A stretch of 64,000 nt of DNA from Rhizomys pruinosus (GCA_009823505.1 VZQC01011955.1:777497-841496), one strand, 5' to 3'. Shown: positions 9,736 through 21,766, counted from the first letter of the stretch. Notes: a model not told the origin generated them from the sequence alone. Program-made: numbers and translations.

Positions 9736-10284
9736 CCTCACTCATGCTCCAGAAGCCAGGTCAAGTGACTTGGGCAACAGCCTTGTGGAGGACATGGGAT
9801 GTCATGACAGGGATGCCTGACAGCTGCCACTCCTCTGGGAAGACCCCACTCTTTGTCCTGGACTTGGAAGGCTCTCTATCTCATCCTCTCCTTGGTCTAA
9901 GGATTAAAGTAGCTCAGGAGCTCCAGCTGCCCCCCTGGGACCTTGTCCTGTGATCACCCTTGTCATCTGTCTCTCCCTCTCTGTCCTCCTTCTCTCTGCA
10001 TCCTCCTCCATCTTCTCCCTCTTCCCTTCTCACCATGCTGGGGGGAATCTCTGATCCCTGGCTCACACTAGTGTTTTCTATTCTCTTGTTTTTTCTCTAG
10101 CCTTTTTCATGTTCTCTCTGGTGCCTTTTATGTTCTCATCGATCTAATTCTAGGCCTCCTTCCTTCCCATCTTGTTCAACCCTGTCTCTCCTCCTCCCTC
10201 TAACCAGTCATGGGCTCCTCTCACTTAAAACTAGACTTCTGTTCTGCGGGTCGTGGTGGATCACACGCCTTTAATTCATAGCTT

Positions 10285-10620
10285 TTCAGATATTAGAAGA
10301 AATAGAAAACCTGAAATCAGTGGCAGCCTGCCCTCAGAGGCCTGGGGATGGCTGTCTAGGAGCCTGGGAACACAGGATGCCCAGGTTACCTCTCAGCACT
10401 ATGCTATTTAAATTTAATTCATAATAAAATGATCATCACAAAGGAAGTTCCAAGCCCAGAGAGCTTCACACATGAAAGCTATCAAATGGTTAAGGACTAA
10501 TACCTGTGTTATGTAAGTGCTTCCAGAAAATGGAAGGGACTGTCTCCAATTCATTTCCTGAGATCACTATAACCCTGATACTAGAATCTGACAAAAGCAT
10601 TTCAGCCCCCTACCCACACT
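10285..10620. repeat. Repeat R2, copy 2 (uninterrupted)
   Basis: Matches 886-1,077 plus 1,668-1,745 without the 590-base LTR-like insert, and so preserves the empty site. It starts where block A is cut off in its B1. After it, 10,621-11,010 has nothing recognised. Confidence 0.75.
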
Positions 10621-11008
10621 CCCCCCGTTCTTACCCAGTAAAGATGTCTCTACAAGGCAAAGCTGACACCCCTGGTTGATCTTGGATGCTCTCCTAGAAA
10701 ATGCAGCTCTTTCAAGAGTCACTCTGGCTGAAGACACACCCCATGATGCAGGCATCCAATGAGGTAGGTTTCAGTTTCCCAGGAAAGAAAAGCCACACTC
10801 AGCTCTCTGCAGGCCCTTTCTCAGTTATAAAGGAAACCCTGTTATTCTAGAAATGGCATTTGGCCATGGATATATAATCAGTAACACAATGCAATGCTTT
10901 CTGAGATCATTATTGTGCTAGAGACTTGCATAAAATTACTTTTCTTACCAGAAGGTTTTTTTACATCAATAAAAGAATCTTTAGAAAAAACAATTCTTCA
11001 GATTTTGA

Positions 11009-11010
<2 letters not shown>

Positions 11011-11048
<38 letters not shown>
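11011..11048. repeat. (TC)n microsatellite
   Basis: About 19 CT/TC dinucleotides. A (GA)n run follows at 11,137-11,158. Confidence 0.95.
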
Positions 11049-11050
<2 letters not shown>

Positions 11051-11439
11051 TCTGCTCTATGTGTGTACGTCTGTGCCTTTCTCTTTCCATTCCTGCTCAA
11101 GGTTAAAATGTGTAGATATTATTTTATAACTGAAAGGAGAGAGAGAGAGAGAGAGAGACCAAGAGACAGAGACACAGAGAGACTCTTACTAAGTAATTGC
11201 ATTAAATATCCTAAGAGAATATCAAAATTTAGAGAAGTTGTGGAAATTGATAGAAGAAATGAATGTTATCCTAGGCTACCTCAAACTCCTTCTGGAGGAA
11301 GCAGAGGATGACCTGGAACCTCCTGCTTCCATATGACTCCTGGGATTACAGGCCTGTAGCACCATGCTTGAATTATTCAGGGCATTACACATTCTAGGGA
11401 TGCATTCTACCACTGAATGCATCCTAAGCCTAAATGAAT

Positions 11440-11810
11440 ATTTTATTATTTTTAAAATGTATTTATTTTTATTTATGTGTATGAGGGTTATGTCTGCATG
11501 TAAGGGCACCAGTGTCATGCAGTGCCTGAGTAGGACTGAAGAAGGCATCCTAGAACTGGAATTAAGATAGTTGTTAGCCACTGTGTGGGTGCTGAGATTC
11601 AAACCCAGGTCTTCGGCAAGAATAACTAATATTCTTTTTTTTTTTTTTTTTTTTTTTGGTCTTTGAGGACAGGGTCTCTCTTTTAACCCCAGTTGTCCTG
11701 GAACTCACTCTGTAGACCAGGCTGGCCTTGAACTCACAAAGATCCGCCTGCCTCTGCCTCCCAAGTGCTACAACTAATATTCTTAACTGCTGAACAGTCT
11801 CTCCTGCTCC
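11440..11810 (-). mobile_element. B2-type SINE split by a B1
   Basis: Reverse-complement B2 text (TTTATGTGTATGAGGG, GTGTCATGCAGTGCC, then TTAACTGCTGAACAGTCTC) is interrupted at 11,637-11,771 by a reverse B1 with its T run on the left. AACTAATATTCTT at 11,624-11,636 is repeated exactly at 11,772-11,784 as the B1 target-site duplication. Confidence 0.85.
11637..11771 (-). mobile_element. B1 SINE nested in B2
   Basis: T run, GGTCTTTGAGGACAGGGTC, then GATCCGCCTGCCTCTGCC, flanked by a 13-base target-site duplication. Confidence 0.9.
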
Positions 11811-11879
11811 CAAATGATTTTTTAAATCAGTTTTCCTAGTGATGCGAATAATAATTTTCAACTGCCAGAAGCAATTGGG

Positions 11880-11975
11880 TGTGACAACATATACCTGACA
11901 TCCCAGCACTTAGGACTGGAGCTCAGCTGTGACTGCTTGCCTGGCATGCGTAGGATGCTTGATTTGATCCCCAGA
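11880..11975 (+). mobile_element. ID/B4-like SINE fragment
   Basis: GACTGGAGCTCAGCTGTGAC, CTTGCCTGGCATGCG and TTTGATCCCCAGAACTGG resemble a tRNA-Ala-derived SINE head. It leads straight into the GGAA tract. Confidence 0.55.
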
Positions 11976-12330
11976 ACTGGAAGGATGGAAGGATGGAAGG
12001 ATGGAAGGAAGGAAGGAAGGAAGGAAGGAAGGAAGGAAGGAAGAGAGGGAGGGAGAGAGAGAGGGAGGGAGAGAGAGAGGGAGAGAGAGAGGGAGGGAGG
12101 GAGAGAGGGGAAATGAAGAGGGAGAAGGGGTGGTGAGAGGAAAGTGGAGGGTTTGGAATGTTGGAGGAGAGGGAAGGGAAGGGGAGAGGAGGGGAGAGGA
12201 AGGACAAGAGGAGGGGGGAGAGAGAGGGGGAGGGGAGAAGAGGGGAGGGGAGAGGAGGGGAGGGGAGAGGAGGGGAGGGGAGAGGAAGAGTGGAGAGGAG
12301 AGGAGAGAGGAGAGGGAAAAAGGAAATAGA
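11976..12330. repeat. (GGAT)n/(GGAA)n tract and purine-rich satellite-like DNA
   Basis: GGAT then GGAA tetramers (to about 12,040), then GAGAGGGAGGGA and GGGGAGAGGAGGG variants to about 12,330. It is about 350 bases almost purely purine on one strand, which could favour triplex structure and mis-assembly. Confidence 0.95.
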
Positions 12331-13504
12331 CAGTTTTGTAACTAGAGGCTAGAGCTGCAATTACCCATCACTATGAGGACTACTGAGTAGAGGCAGGATT
12401 TAAGATGCACTGTATTCTGAGGGAAGGCATTGGGTTAAGAGCTGGAAAAAAAAAATGACTCAGATGTTAAAGAGTAAGGACTCTGATCTCAACCCTCTGA
12501 CAAAGCCAGGCAGGCAGGGCAGCCTCTTTCAATGCAGACAAGAGATCTCCTGGGAAAGCCAGCCATCCAGACTAGCGAACAGCTGAACTCTGAGTTCAGT
12601 GAAAGACCCTGCCTCAATGAATAAAGTAGAAGGCCACTGAGCATGACACCAGTTGGGCCTTCATACCTGTGCATACAGACATGGATGTCTGCCCACATGC
12701 AGGCATACCCCACACCCATACACATGCAAACAAACAAAGCAAGATAAAACACCGCATCTCATTTTATTTCCAGCCAAAAGCTACCAGCCAGCAGACTATA
12801 GACATGAAATGTGGGGATGCAGGTGTGCAGTGGGAAGACTTGACACAAAGGCTCTCAATCACTTTGGATGTTAGCCTTGTGTTTCTTGTTTGATGGTCAG
12901 TCATGTTTCTCAAACTAGTGAGGTCTGACTTCTCTTCCTTCCTCATTCCGTTTTTGAGCTCACCCTTCTTGAAACCCTGAGTTTAGTCAGTGTCATTTGG
13001 TATCAACCTTGTGGGGGCCTGGGAGAGTCTAACTCTGAATAAACAAAACTTTAACATTGTGTAATTAACATATTAACACAATTAACATTGTGTTAATAAC
13101 ATGGACATGCAGTTTAACTTTAAATTTCTTTTTCTAATTTAGAATATGAAAGTTTCCCTGTCCAAACTTCTTGTCCCCTGCCAATTTTACTGTAGACATT
13201 GTTTCCAGGATAAGGCTAAAGGACAAACTACTCATATATAAACATCTTGAAAAATTCCCAGCAAAATCCTCCATTTTGAACTGAATTTCCTAAATGGCTG
13301 ACCAACAGATTAACACTTCAATGCCTGAAGTTTGGAATGCTGAAGATCTAGAACCTGTTCACAAATTATCTTGGGCCATCCTTAGCCCCCCAAATAGTTA
13401 TACCTCGTCTACCTGTTTCTTTTTTCTCTTCCTTTCCTCGATTTCCCTTTCCTCTCTTCTCTTTTTCTCCTCCTCTCCCCTCCCTTCTCCCTCCCCTCCT
13501 CTTC

Positions 13505-13645
13505 TTTGAGACAGGGTTTTCCTGGAGCCCCATCTGGCCTGGAACTCACTACCTAGACTGGCCAGGCCTTGAACTCACACAGATAAGCCTGCCTCTGCCT
13601 CCTGAGTGCTGGGATTAAAGACATACACCACTACACCCAGCTACA
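13505..13645 (-). mobile_element. B1 SINE (block B)
   Basis: TTTGAGACAGGGTTTTCC through GTGCTGGGATTAAAGACAT. Confidence 0.85.
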
Positions 13646-13679
13646 CCTCTGTTTCTTAACAGCTTGTGATTAACAAAAT

Positions 13680-14030
13680 GCATTGTTGGAATGAACTTGC
13701 CACCCGACCCAGCCATACCACTCCTAGGCATGTACCCTCAAGACTCACCCCACCGCAGAGATACATGCATGGCCATGTTTATTTCATCTCTCTTCACAAT
13801 AGCAAGGAGTTGGAACCAACCCAAATGCCCCTCAACTGATGAGTGGATAGAGAAAATGTGGTACATCTACACAATGGAGTTCTATGCAGCAGTAAAGAAA
13901 GATGACATCATGAGCTTTGCAGGAAAATGGCTGGAGCTAGAGGACATCATGCTGAGTGAAGTAACACAGTCCCAGAAAAACAAACGACGAATGGTATCCC
14001 TCATCTGTGGATGCTAGTGCCAATTACCCA
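13680..14030 (+). mobile_element. LINE-1 ORF2 C-terminal end
   Basis: The open frame 13,691-14,017 reads PDPAIPLLGMYPQD, then WNQPKCPSTDEWIEKMWYIY and a TMEFYAAVKKDD block, the recognisable C-terminus of L1 ORF2 (the region after reverse transcriptase). It is a 5'-truncated insertion, not a host gene. A 3'UTR-like A-rich tail follows to about 14,520. Confidence 0.9.
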
Positions 14031-15034
14031 GTTGTAAGTATTTCTTGTGTAGGGCCCCCTGAGCTTCTGTACAAAGCAGTTGGACATAATGCATTTTGGA
14101 AACAACAACAACAACAGAAAGACTGCATCAAGAACTGACTGAAACAGTGAACTTCTGCTCAAAACAGTCAACTTCCCCACAGGAGAATATTGAGAAAGAC
14201 TAAGAGATGAAAAGCAGTTTGGCAGAATTGCATGAGCTCTGGTGGGAGTGGGGGGAATGGGGGAGACACAAGGTTAGATTTGAAAATATACTATTATAAT
14301 ATATTATAATATATATAATATATATAGACTGAACAGATGCAGGACAGCATGCCAGAAGCATGCATCTGGGGTGGGGTGGGGTGGGGGGGAAGGGAAAGGG
14401 ACTGTGCCTGAACTGAATTGAAACAACGGTGTATGAATACCAAAAATACAATTAAAAATATAAAATTTGGAAAAAAATTTTAAGACATACACAAAAATAA
14501 AAAAAAAAACATTAAATAAGAGAAACTTGGGCTCTGCTACCTTCATCTGTTTACTGTTGCTGTAATGAAATCCTTGAAGCTGAGTAATTTATACACAATA
14601 GAGATTTATTTGTATGAGGATGCTGGTAGTTGGGAAGTCCAAAAGCAAGGTTCCAGCTTCTGGAGGAGACCTTTTGTGTCTGTTGCTAAAATTTCTTCTG
14701 GGAAGTGTGTGCAGCATGTCCTCCCTAGCCTCCCTCATCACCCAAGCAGTCCTAAAGGCAAATTGAGGAACAGATTCCCCAACTGCAGTTTGGAAAATTC
14801 TAGCAAGTTTAACTGGGCTTGCTTACAGAGCAAATGGGTGAGGGGTTGAAAGAAAAAAAAAAAAAGCATTGTTTAACAAAGAAACAGTTCTACCAACCAT
14901 CATATAGCATCTGAGGCCTATAGCTAAGTTACCCTTTTTTGCTGAATCTGGGTACTTCATTTAAAGTGTCTTTAAAAATTCATTATTTAAAAAATAAAAT
15001 ATATAAATAAATAAATAAATTTCATTATTTTTTC

Positions 15035-15185
15035 AAGAGGCATGGTGGCACATGCCATTAATCCCAGCACTCCAGAGGCAGAGGCAGGCAGATCTCTGAG
15101 TTCAAGGACAGCCTAGTCTACATAGCAAGCTCCAGGCCAGCTGGCACTAAAGGGAAACCCTGTCTCAAAGATGTGTATTGCTTGC
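15035..15185 (+). mobile_element. B1 SINE (block B)
   Basis: GAGGCATGGTGGCACATGCC through AACCCTGTCTCAAAGATG. Confidence 0.9.
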
Positions 15186-15261
15186 ATGTTGGTAGGTGTA
15201 CCCGGGTCATGCAATGTCATGTAGGACAGAAGAGGGACTGGAGTTATGGATGGTTGTTACT

Positions 15262-15731
15262 CACTGTTAGGTTTAGGATTGAGGGGAGACCCGACTTGAA
15301 AGAGTCAACAGGACTCCAACCGAAAAGTAACTCAGGCTTTATTTAGGGCGTGGATCTGGCGTCTGATTAGCTGAGCCAAAAACCACAGGGCTGCTTTGGC
15401 AGACTGTTAAGGGGGACGTAGGCAACAGGGCACGGAGCTTTGTGGTTGGTGAAAGAAGCTGGGGAAGTGAAAGGGTGTGCAGAGTGAAAGCGGAAGGGAT
15501 AGAAGGTAAACTTGGGGAGTGAAAGGCAGGGAGAAGTGCCTTCAGGTAAGCTACGGTTCCGGTTCCGAAGGGAGCTGGTGAAGTGCTGGAGTCTGGGCAG
15601 TTAAGCCAGGTGAAAGCCCTGAAGGTGAAGTCAGACCCAGCGACCTCCCTGGAATCAGGTGTTGGCGCTCTTCTCACACTTTCCTGAATGCATGGCCCTA
15701 GCTAGAAGAGAAGAACGGGGACCTCACAGTC
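15262..15731 (-). mobile_element. LTR, minus orientation (block B)
   Basis: Counterpart of 8,363-8,831: TGTTAGG start, GGCTTTATTTAGGGCG (AATAAAGCC on the minus strand). It lies immediately left of the plus-strand 5' LTR segment. Confidence 0.5.
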
Positions 15732-16048
15732 CACACCATCTTAATTCCCATCTCAGGGCCTCCAAACTAACACCCACCCCCCCACCCCCCCAGCACAGAC
15801 CTGCTTACACAACTCCACCTCCCCCAAGAGACCAAGTTTTGGTGGAAACCAGGTTTGCTAAAACTCTGCTCTCTCACCACATTCACCCCCAGGTGAGAGT
15901 CATGGACAGTTACTCAAGCTTCCAACTACCTGTGAAGCCTATCCTACTTCTTCTATTAGTCCCTATTTTCCCAGCAGATTTCTAATAAACTTTTCTCATC
16001 AAGGAGTGATCCTGTTTCCTAGTTTTCATTGCCCACACCCAAACATTT

Positions 16049-16068
16049 TGATGCCAAGAACCCAGGAG
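16049..16068 (+). promoter_or_regulatory. Retroviral primer-binding-site remnant (copy B)
   Basis: TGATGCCAAGAACCCAGGAG, four bases after the LTR end AAACA. It parallels 9,153-9,173 with different small changes; both are closest to a tRNA-Phe type site. Confidence 0.45.
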
Positions 16069-17056
16069 GGACTCCTAGGTCTCTGATGGCCTGGTCCCTC
16101 CTGTCAAACCCAAACTGCTAACCTTCTGTGACAAAGACCTCCTGTGACAAGGACCAAGGGCTCTTTGCCTTGCCAGCACCAGCCATCTCCCATATCAGGC
16201 CCAAAATTTTGAGTCCCATCTTCCCAACTACTTTGTCTGGGTAAGAGTTCCCCTCAAGGAGCTGCTGACCTAGTCCTGTGCCGTCCCATCCCATCCCTTC
16301 CTGTCCCCTCCCCTCCCTGTCCCACCCCTCTCTGACTCTTGTTCTCCCTCCTGCTCTACCCTCCTTCCTTGAGGTCTTCCCCTCTCTCTGGAGGTATTCC
16401 ATTTAGTCTCCGGTCCTACCAGTATACACCAAACATGGCCTCCCTCCCTGCTCAAGTAAATCCTACCAGTACACACCAAACATGGCCTCCCTCCCTGCTC
16501 AAGTAAATCCTACCAGTACACACCAAACATGGCCTCCCTCCCTGCTCAGGTCCCCTCACTCATGCTCCAGAAGCCAGGTCAAGTGACTTGGGCAACAGCC
16601 TTGTGGAGGACATGGGATGTCATGACAGGGATGCCTGACAGCTGCCACTCCTCTGGGAAGACCCCACTCTTTGTCCTGGACTTGGAAGGCTCTCTATCTC
16701 ATCCTCTCCTTGGTCTAAGGATTAAAGTAGCTCAGGAGCTCCAGCTGCCCCCCTGGGACCTTGTCCTGTGATCACCCTTGTCATCTGTCTCTCCCTCTCT
16801 GTCCTCTCTCTCTGCATCCTCCTCCATCTTCTCCCTCTCTCCCTCACCCTGCTGGGGGGAATCTCTGATCCCTGGCTCACACTAGTGTTTTCTATTCTCT
16901 TGTTTCTAGCCTTGTTTTCATGTTCTCCTGGGTGCCTTTTATGTTCCCATCGATCTAATTCTAGGCCTCCTTCCTTCCCATCTTGTTCAACCCTGTCTCT
17001 CCTCCTCCCTCTAACCAGTCATGGGCTCCTCTCACTTAAAACTAGACTCTGGTTGA

Positions 17057-17215
17057 CGGGTGTGGTGGCACACGCCTTTATTCATAGCTCTTGGGAGGCA
17101 GAAGCAGGTGGATCTTTGTGAATTCAAGGCCAGCCTGGTCTACATAGTTCCAGGACAGCTGGGGTTACAGGGAGACCCTGTTTCAAAAAGACAAAAAGAC
17201 AAAAAAAAAAACCAA
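17057..17215 (+). mobile_element. B1 SINE inside the ERV
   Basis: GGGTGTGGTGGCACACGCC through GAGACCCTGTTTCAAAAAG and an A-rich tail. Copy A is cut off inside the same B1. Confidence 0.9.
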
Positions 17216-17289
17216 AAAAAAAAAACCCAAAAAACTAGAGTCTGCTACCCCTCTCACTTGTCTTCTAAAATCTCTCTCCCTTAGGACTC

Positions 17290-18305
17290 AAGGATTCCAT
17301 TAAACCTCACCATCTCATTTTATTGTAATACAGCCTGGCCAAGGTATAAACTTGATAACCAAACTCAATGCCCAGAAAATAGCCCATTTGACCCCCCAAT
17401 TCATATAGATCTTGATCAATTCACCCACCACAATGGCAAGTGGTCTGAAGTTCCCTGTGTCCAAGCTTTCTCTGCAGTTCGTTCCCACCCATCCCTCTGC
17501 ACTCGCTATCATATCCACCAAATACTTCTTGCTAGAGCCAAGGCCAATCCCCACCCCCACCCCAAAGTGGAGATCTGGGACTCTTCACCTCTTGACTTTG
17601 ACATCCAGGACGCAGCTCCACTGATGCCCCTCCCACTGTACCTGCAACCCCGTCCCCATCCGCACCTCCCCACCCTTTATCCCATCCCCTCCTGTGCTGT
17701 GGAGACACCCTAACCTTAGCGTTCCTGTTCCCCTTCTCCCTGCTTCCCTCCCCTTCTCCAGCTGGCCAACACTGTTGATGTCCCTCTCAACTTACCCCTT
17801 TCCCACCCTTGTCCACTATTGCAGCAGAAATGGGCTCTACCCTCTCAGGAGGTCACTGGGGCCCAGGGAATTGTCCATGTTCATGTCTTCTCTCTGTCTG
17901 AGCTCTCCCAGAAGCATCTTGGTTCCTTTCCAATGGCCCCACCTCATTTATCCAGGAGTTCAGGAATTTTACTGAGGCCTACAATCTGAATGGCATGATC
18001 TCTACCATTCTTTCTTCTGCTCTCAGTCCTGATGAGAAAGAGCCTGGATGGCAGCTCAGGTTCAGGCAGATGGTGATGTTCACTGTGCTGATGTCACCTA
18101 TCCGGTGGGAGCAGCAGCCTTTCCCCATACAGAAGCCCACAGGGACTTCCAGCTTAATGCTGAGACTGAGTCCCCCAGGGAGGTCTGCAAAAGCCTCCCA
18201 CAAAGTAGTTAACTTTGACAAACTGAGAGAGTTTACCCAGCCCCCATCTGAAAACTCAGCAGTTTCTCTCCTTGATCACAGAGGCTCACCTCCAATTTTA
18301 AACTA
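17290..18305 (+). pseudogene. ERV gag remnant (matrix to capsid)
   Basis: A frame reading WPRYKLDNQTQCPENSPFD is a gamma-type gag matrix/early gag signature. Proline-rich text follows, then a capsid-like part with NGMISTILSSALSPDEKE at about 17,990-18,050. The frame shifts at least twice and stops occur. There is no zinc-knuckle nucleocapsid that I could see. Gag would build the virion core; this copy is dead. Confidence 0.7.
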
Positions 18306-18639
18306 GATCCTGGTTCCCAGGAGGGTGTGCTGGTTCTTAATTCTCATTTCATCTCTCAATCTTCCTGGACATTAAGAAAAATCTTAAAGGGATAGATGAT
18401 GGACCTCAAACCCCACAGAGAGGTCTGCTGAATGCAGCATTTAAAGTCCTTAATGTCTGAAAGGACCAAGAAGGTCTCCAGTAATAGGAATGCCAGCTTC
18501 TAGCAGCAGTCCTGAGACCTCCCCTGAAGACGATGGGACAACTGACTCCACACAGTGCTTGCTACAAATGTGGCAACTTTTTGCCCAGGCCTTGTATTGC
18601 TACATTTGTGCCTCCTTCTCTTCTGTTGGCCTCTCAACC

Positions 18640-19300
18640 CCACCCCCATAAAAATTTCCCTTAGAGACCCCTCTTCCTACCCCTGTCACCCTCAATATCA
18701 CATTTCCCTAAAACATCGACAGGGTTTAAATCCCATCATACAGTGCCTTTTGAGCAATGGTATCCTGAAGGCCACACACTCACCTTGCAACACACCCATC
18801 CTGCCTCTCTTCAAACTTGAGGGCTCCAACAGGTTGGTTCGGGATCTCAGAATTATTAATCCAGCTGCCCTCCATACTCAACCTATAGTGTCTAACCATT
18901 ATGTGCCCCTCTCCCAGATCCATTCCTGCAGCACCCACCTCACTGTCCTTGATCTTAAGGATGCCTTCTTTACTATCCCTTACCCCCAGACATGCATAAT
19001 GTCTTTGCCTTCACCCGGGAAGAACCCAACACAGGAATGGCCTCACAGCTTACCTGGACTGTGCTCCCTCAATTAGGAATAGCCTCAGTTCTTCAGCCAC
19101 GGATCTCCTTTTCCTTGACCTGTCTCCTAGCCATTTGACTCAGTATGTTGATAACCTTGTACTTTGCAGCCCTTCAGTTTTGCTGTCTCAACAACACACT
19201 GCTTGGCTTTTTAACTTCATGGGAGAAAAAGGATATAGGGTCTCCCCGGCCAGAGCACAGCTCTAAGTCTCCCTGGTCAGATACCCAGGCTTCCTATTAG
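18640..19300 (+). pseudogene. ERV pol remnant (reverse transcriptase N-terminal half)
   Basis: Open frame text GLNPIIQCLLSNGILKATHS, RLVRDLRIINPAA and LTVLDLKDAFFTIP marks reverse-transcriptase blocks before the active site. The frame breaks near 19,000, and further on SHLTQYVDNLVLCSPS is the active-site loop with its last acidic residue changed to Asn. Sequence for the thumb, RNase H, protease and integrase was not found. Inactive. Confidence 0.8.
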
Positions 19301-19559
19301 CTCCCACCTGTTGAGAGCTCACTCTAGATCACAAACTGGGACATTAAAATGAAAGCTTTCTCATTTCCTGCTATTCCTGAACACAAACCTCTATCCTAAG
19401 ATGCAGGCTTCCATTCTGTTCCTTCCTGCCTCTCTGGGCTGGCAGGCATGGAAATTCGAGATCTATGCACAAGATAAGAACCTTCAGAACTTCTTAACTT
19501 AAGCACCTTTTGTCCCTCTTCAGGATGTGCCTCCCATACCCACCCCACTTTTAATGTCA

Positions 19560-20935
19560 AGGAGCCCTGTTTATATAATTGGAGTCCTGCCAGCCAGTGG
19601 TGGGGGCATTATTTATCTATGTTTTGTTCATGAGCAAACAGACTCTTACTGTAGGGAGGCCAAAGATGATAATGGAGGCTATTGATCACGGAGTTGATCA
19701 TGGAGTTGCTGATACCATTACACTGACAGTAGATACGCACTCCCTGCCCCTGCCCCAGGAACAACTAAGGATGGGCCAGGCCAGTGGGTGACCTGGGATA
19801 TCTGGCCAGTCACTTTTACTATTAGAGACCTCTGGGATGACAAATGGACCATGGGGGTAGAAAGATACACATATGTAGCATGGTTGCTTGCAAAGGACAG
19901 AAGAGGACAGATAAAAATCTTCAGCTTCCCTGAAGAAGCACCATCTACTCTTGTCCATGCTGTGGTAGATAGCATCAGACAGTCAGCAGCCAGTTTAGAA
20001 GCAGAAATTTTCAACCTCACGGACCTGTCACTCCTTCACCCTGGAGGGCTGTCCTAAATGAATCCCTGGGACTCCTGCACAAGTACAGGAGCACCAACCA
20101 GAGCCTCAATTCAACATCTTGCAACACTCCCTCATAGCAGCAATTCTTCCTAATATAACTCTAGACTGTAAACTCTGTAACCCTGAGACCATATCCTCTC
20201 CTTCAGCCTCAGCAGCACTCCTATACTCCCAGGGGGAACCAGGAGATTGTTTCTATAACTATTCCCCTCACCCTTCAGCTATCGATGCCAGTATCTCCAT
20301 TATAAAACAAAGAACCTTCTGGCCCCAAACGGAGTCCTCTTTTGGGGTGGGTTTAAACTCTATCAGTGCATAAACCAGACCACTCTGGGTTCCTGCTTCT
20401 TCACCTTCCTGGTTCCTCAACTTACCCTATATACCAAAGGAGAATTTCTCACCCTTCTCCAGGTAACACATGGGCCACGGCAAGCTGTACTCCTCCCAGT
20501 AATGGACAGAGTAAGCCTAACACCTCAGCGGCCACTGCGTGGGCGGCATGAGGGGACTGGGGCATGGCATGCATTTGTCTCAAAACCAGCTCATATCTCT
20601 GGCATCAGTTGTCCTTCAAAACTGGAGGGCCGTTGATCTGCCTCTTCCTTAGTGAGGAATACTGTTATTTCATCAATCAATAAGGCCAGGTGAAAGACAG
20701 AATAAAAAACTTAAAACGAGATCACTCAGAGACTTTGCCCCACAGGGACTACATTGAATTCAGGATTTTTCCCTGGCCTTCCCTTGCCCCTGGGCTCCTA
20801 CCTCTTCTTTGCCCACTGGTATCTGTTTTCATACTAATGGTTGCCCCATGCCCTTTCAGATTCTTCCAGGAGAGGATGGGCAAACTAACCCAGTGCTCAG
20901 TAAATCACATGCCTCTGATGGACTAGCAGTGCCTG
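19560..20935 (+). pseudogene. ERV env remnant (surface and transmembrane parts)
   Basis: Surface-subunit-like frames run from about 19,580. A later frame reads CINQTTLGSCFFTFLVPQL (about 20,365-20,425), and a transmembrane-subunit end follows with an EEYCYFINQ block near 20,655 interrupted by a stop, then a hydrophobic anchor LLPLLCPLVSVFILMV. Several frameshifts and stops separate these pieces. Env would mediate receptor binding and fusion; here it is broken and not expressible as one protein. Confidence 0.7.
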
Positions 20936-21048
20936 ACCACCAGCCTGGACTAATTTTCCAGCCATCTTAACCCCTTCATCACCCCTGCTCAGCAGGAAGT
21001 ATCTAAGAGAGACTACTGCTGCCCCTTATCATCAACTGAAGGCTGGGA

Positions 21049-21451
21049 CGTTAGGTCCCCAAAATGGGGACAGTGCTGCCAAGCTCCCAGAACGCCAGAC
21101 TAGTAAGTTCCTCAACCTGAAGGTAGAAATCAAAACTCGGCATTCCTCCAAAACCAGGTTTCACAACACCCCCCCCCCCCAGCAGAGCCCTGGTTTCACA
21201 ACCTACAAGCAAAGACCAGGTTTTGGCAGAAAACAGGTTTGCTAAACTCTCTGCTCTCTCCAGGTGCACAATCACGCCCAGGTGGAAGTGTTAAAGTTAC
21301 CCAAGCTTCTAACTGCCTATAAAGCCTATCCTACTTCTATTAGTTGCTATTTTCTGCCTTTGAGATCTAGCCCTCAATTGTTAATAAACTGTTTTTCTAG
21401 TCACGGAGTGATCCTGTTGGGTGGTTCTCGTGGCCCACATCCATCCAAGCA
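21049..21451 (+). mobile_element. ERV 3' LTR (copy B)
   Basis: Left end near CGTTAGGTCCCC (TGTTAGG in copy C). Landmarks are a C run at 21,169-21,180, CCTATAAAGCCTATCC, AATAAACTG and GAGTGATCCTGTT, with the right end near CCAAGCA. About 400 bases. The left boundary is uncertain because no clear polypurine tract precedes it. Confidence 0.65.
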
Positions 21452-21605
21452 TTTGTCCTTCAGTCTTTCTCTGCCCTCTGCTATGAGACTTCCCATTGTT
21501 GCCCAGTACCACTAACGACCGTCATTTGCTGGGTGTTGCAGACAGCCACCTTTTTTGTTGTTGTTGTTTTTGGTTAAGTCATATTTTTGTTGTTTTGTTC
21601 TGTTT

Positions 21606-21730
21606 TCTGAGACAGAGCCTCAGGCAGCCCAGGGTGGCCTGGAACTCACCACATGGCCAGGGTTGTCCTTGAACTCCTGCTCCTCTGGCTTTTACCTTCC
21701 AATGCTGGGACAACAGGTGTGAATCACCAC
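21606..21730 (-). mobile_element. B1-like SINE (also at about 22,480-22,605)
   Basis: TTTCTGAGACAGAGCCTCAG through TGGGACAACAGGTGTGAATC. Repeated beyond the gap as part of the 598-base duplicate, and again, diverged, at about 28,665-28,790. Confidence 0.75.
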
Positions 21731-21766
21731 ACATGGCTCAAAATCTTAAATATCTTTTTTTGTGGT

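Larger units (their letters stand above)
5457..10284 (+). repeat. Duplicated block, copy A (pairs with 12,403-17,090)
   Basis: From AGATGCACTGTAT rightwards the order of landmarks is the same as at 12,403: a unique stretch, inverted B1, L1 end, AT-dinucleotide run, G-rich GGGGTGGGGTGGG run, B1, minus LTR, plus LTR, retroviral leader. Parts such as 9,180-9,960 match copy B almost base for base, while 6,400-8,340 differs by many single-base indels. It ends abruptly inside a B1 near 10,284. It shares non-viral flank as well as virus, so it is a segmental or assembly duplication, not an independent viral insertion. Confidence 0.85.
12403..17090 (+). repeat. Duplicated block, copy B (pairs with 5,457-10,284)
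   Basis: Same landmark order as copy A. This copy is cleaner: its L1 end keeps an open frame. It continues rightward through a B1 into the retroviral gag, pol and env remnants. Confidence 0.85.
15738..21451 (+). mobile_element. Decayed class I (gamma-like) endogenous retrovirus
   Basis: Order on the plus strand: 5' LTR segment (15,738-16,045), primer-site remnant with tRNA-Phe-like text, leader with tandem donor-like units, B1 insertion (17,057-17,215), gag remnant, reverse-transcriptase remnant, a large loss of protease, RNase H and integrase, env remnant, then a 3' LTR. The class I call rests on the gag CA style, the RT block and the env transmembrane layout. All frames carry stops or frameshifts, and no intact viral protein is encoded. 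It cannot be autonomous. Confidence 0.8.

Noticed and set aside
12001..12345. Glu/Arg/Gly-rich open frames
   Set aside because: Product of the purine-rich simple repeat; both strands and all frames are low complexity.
13691..14017. 108-residue open frame that could be annotated as a gene
   Set aside because: It is the C-terminal end of LINE-1 ORF2, and a broken sister copy lies at 6,765-7,110.
18555..19076. Functional reverse transcriptase gene
   Set aside because: The frame holds only the N-terminal part of the domain and ends before the active site, which is itself altered further on. It is an ERV remnant.
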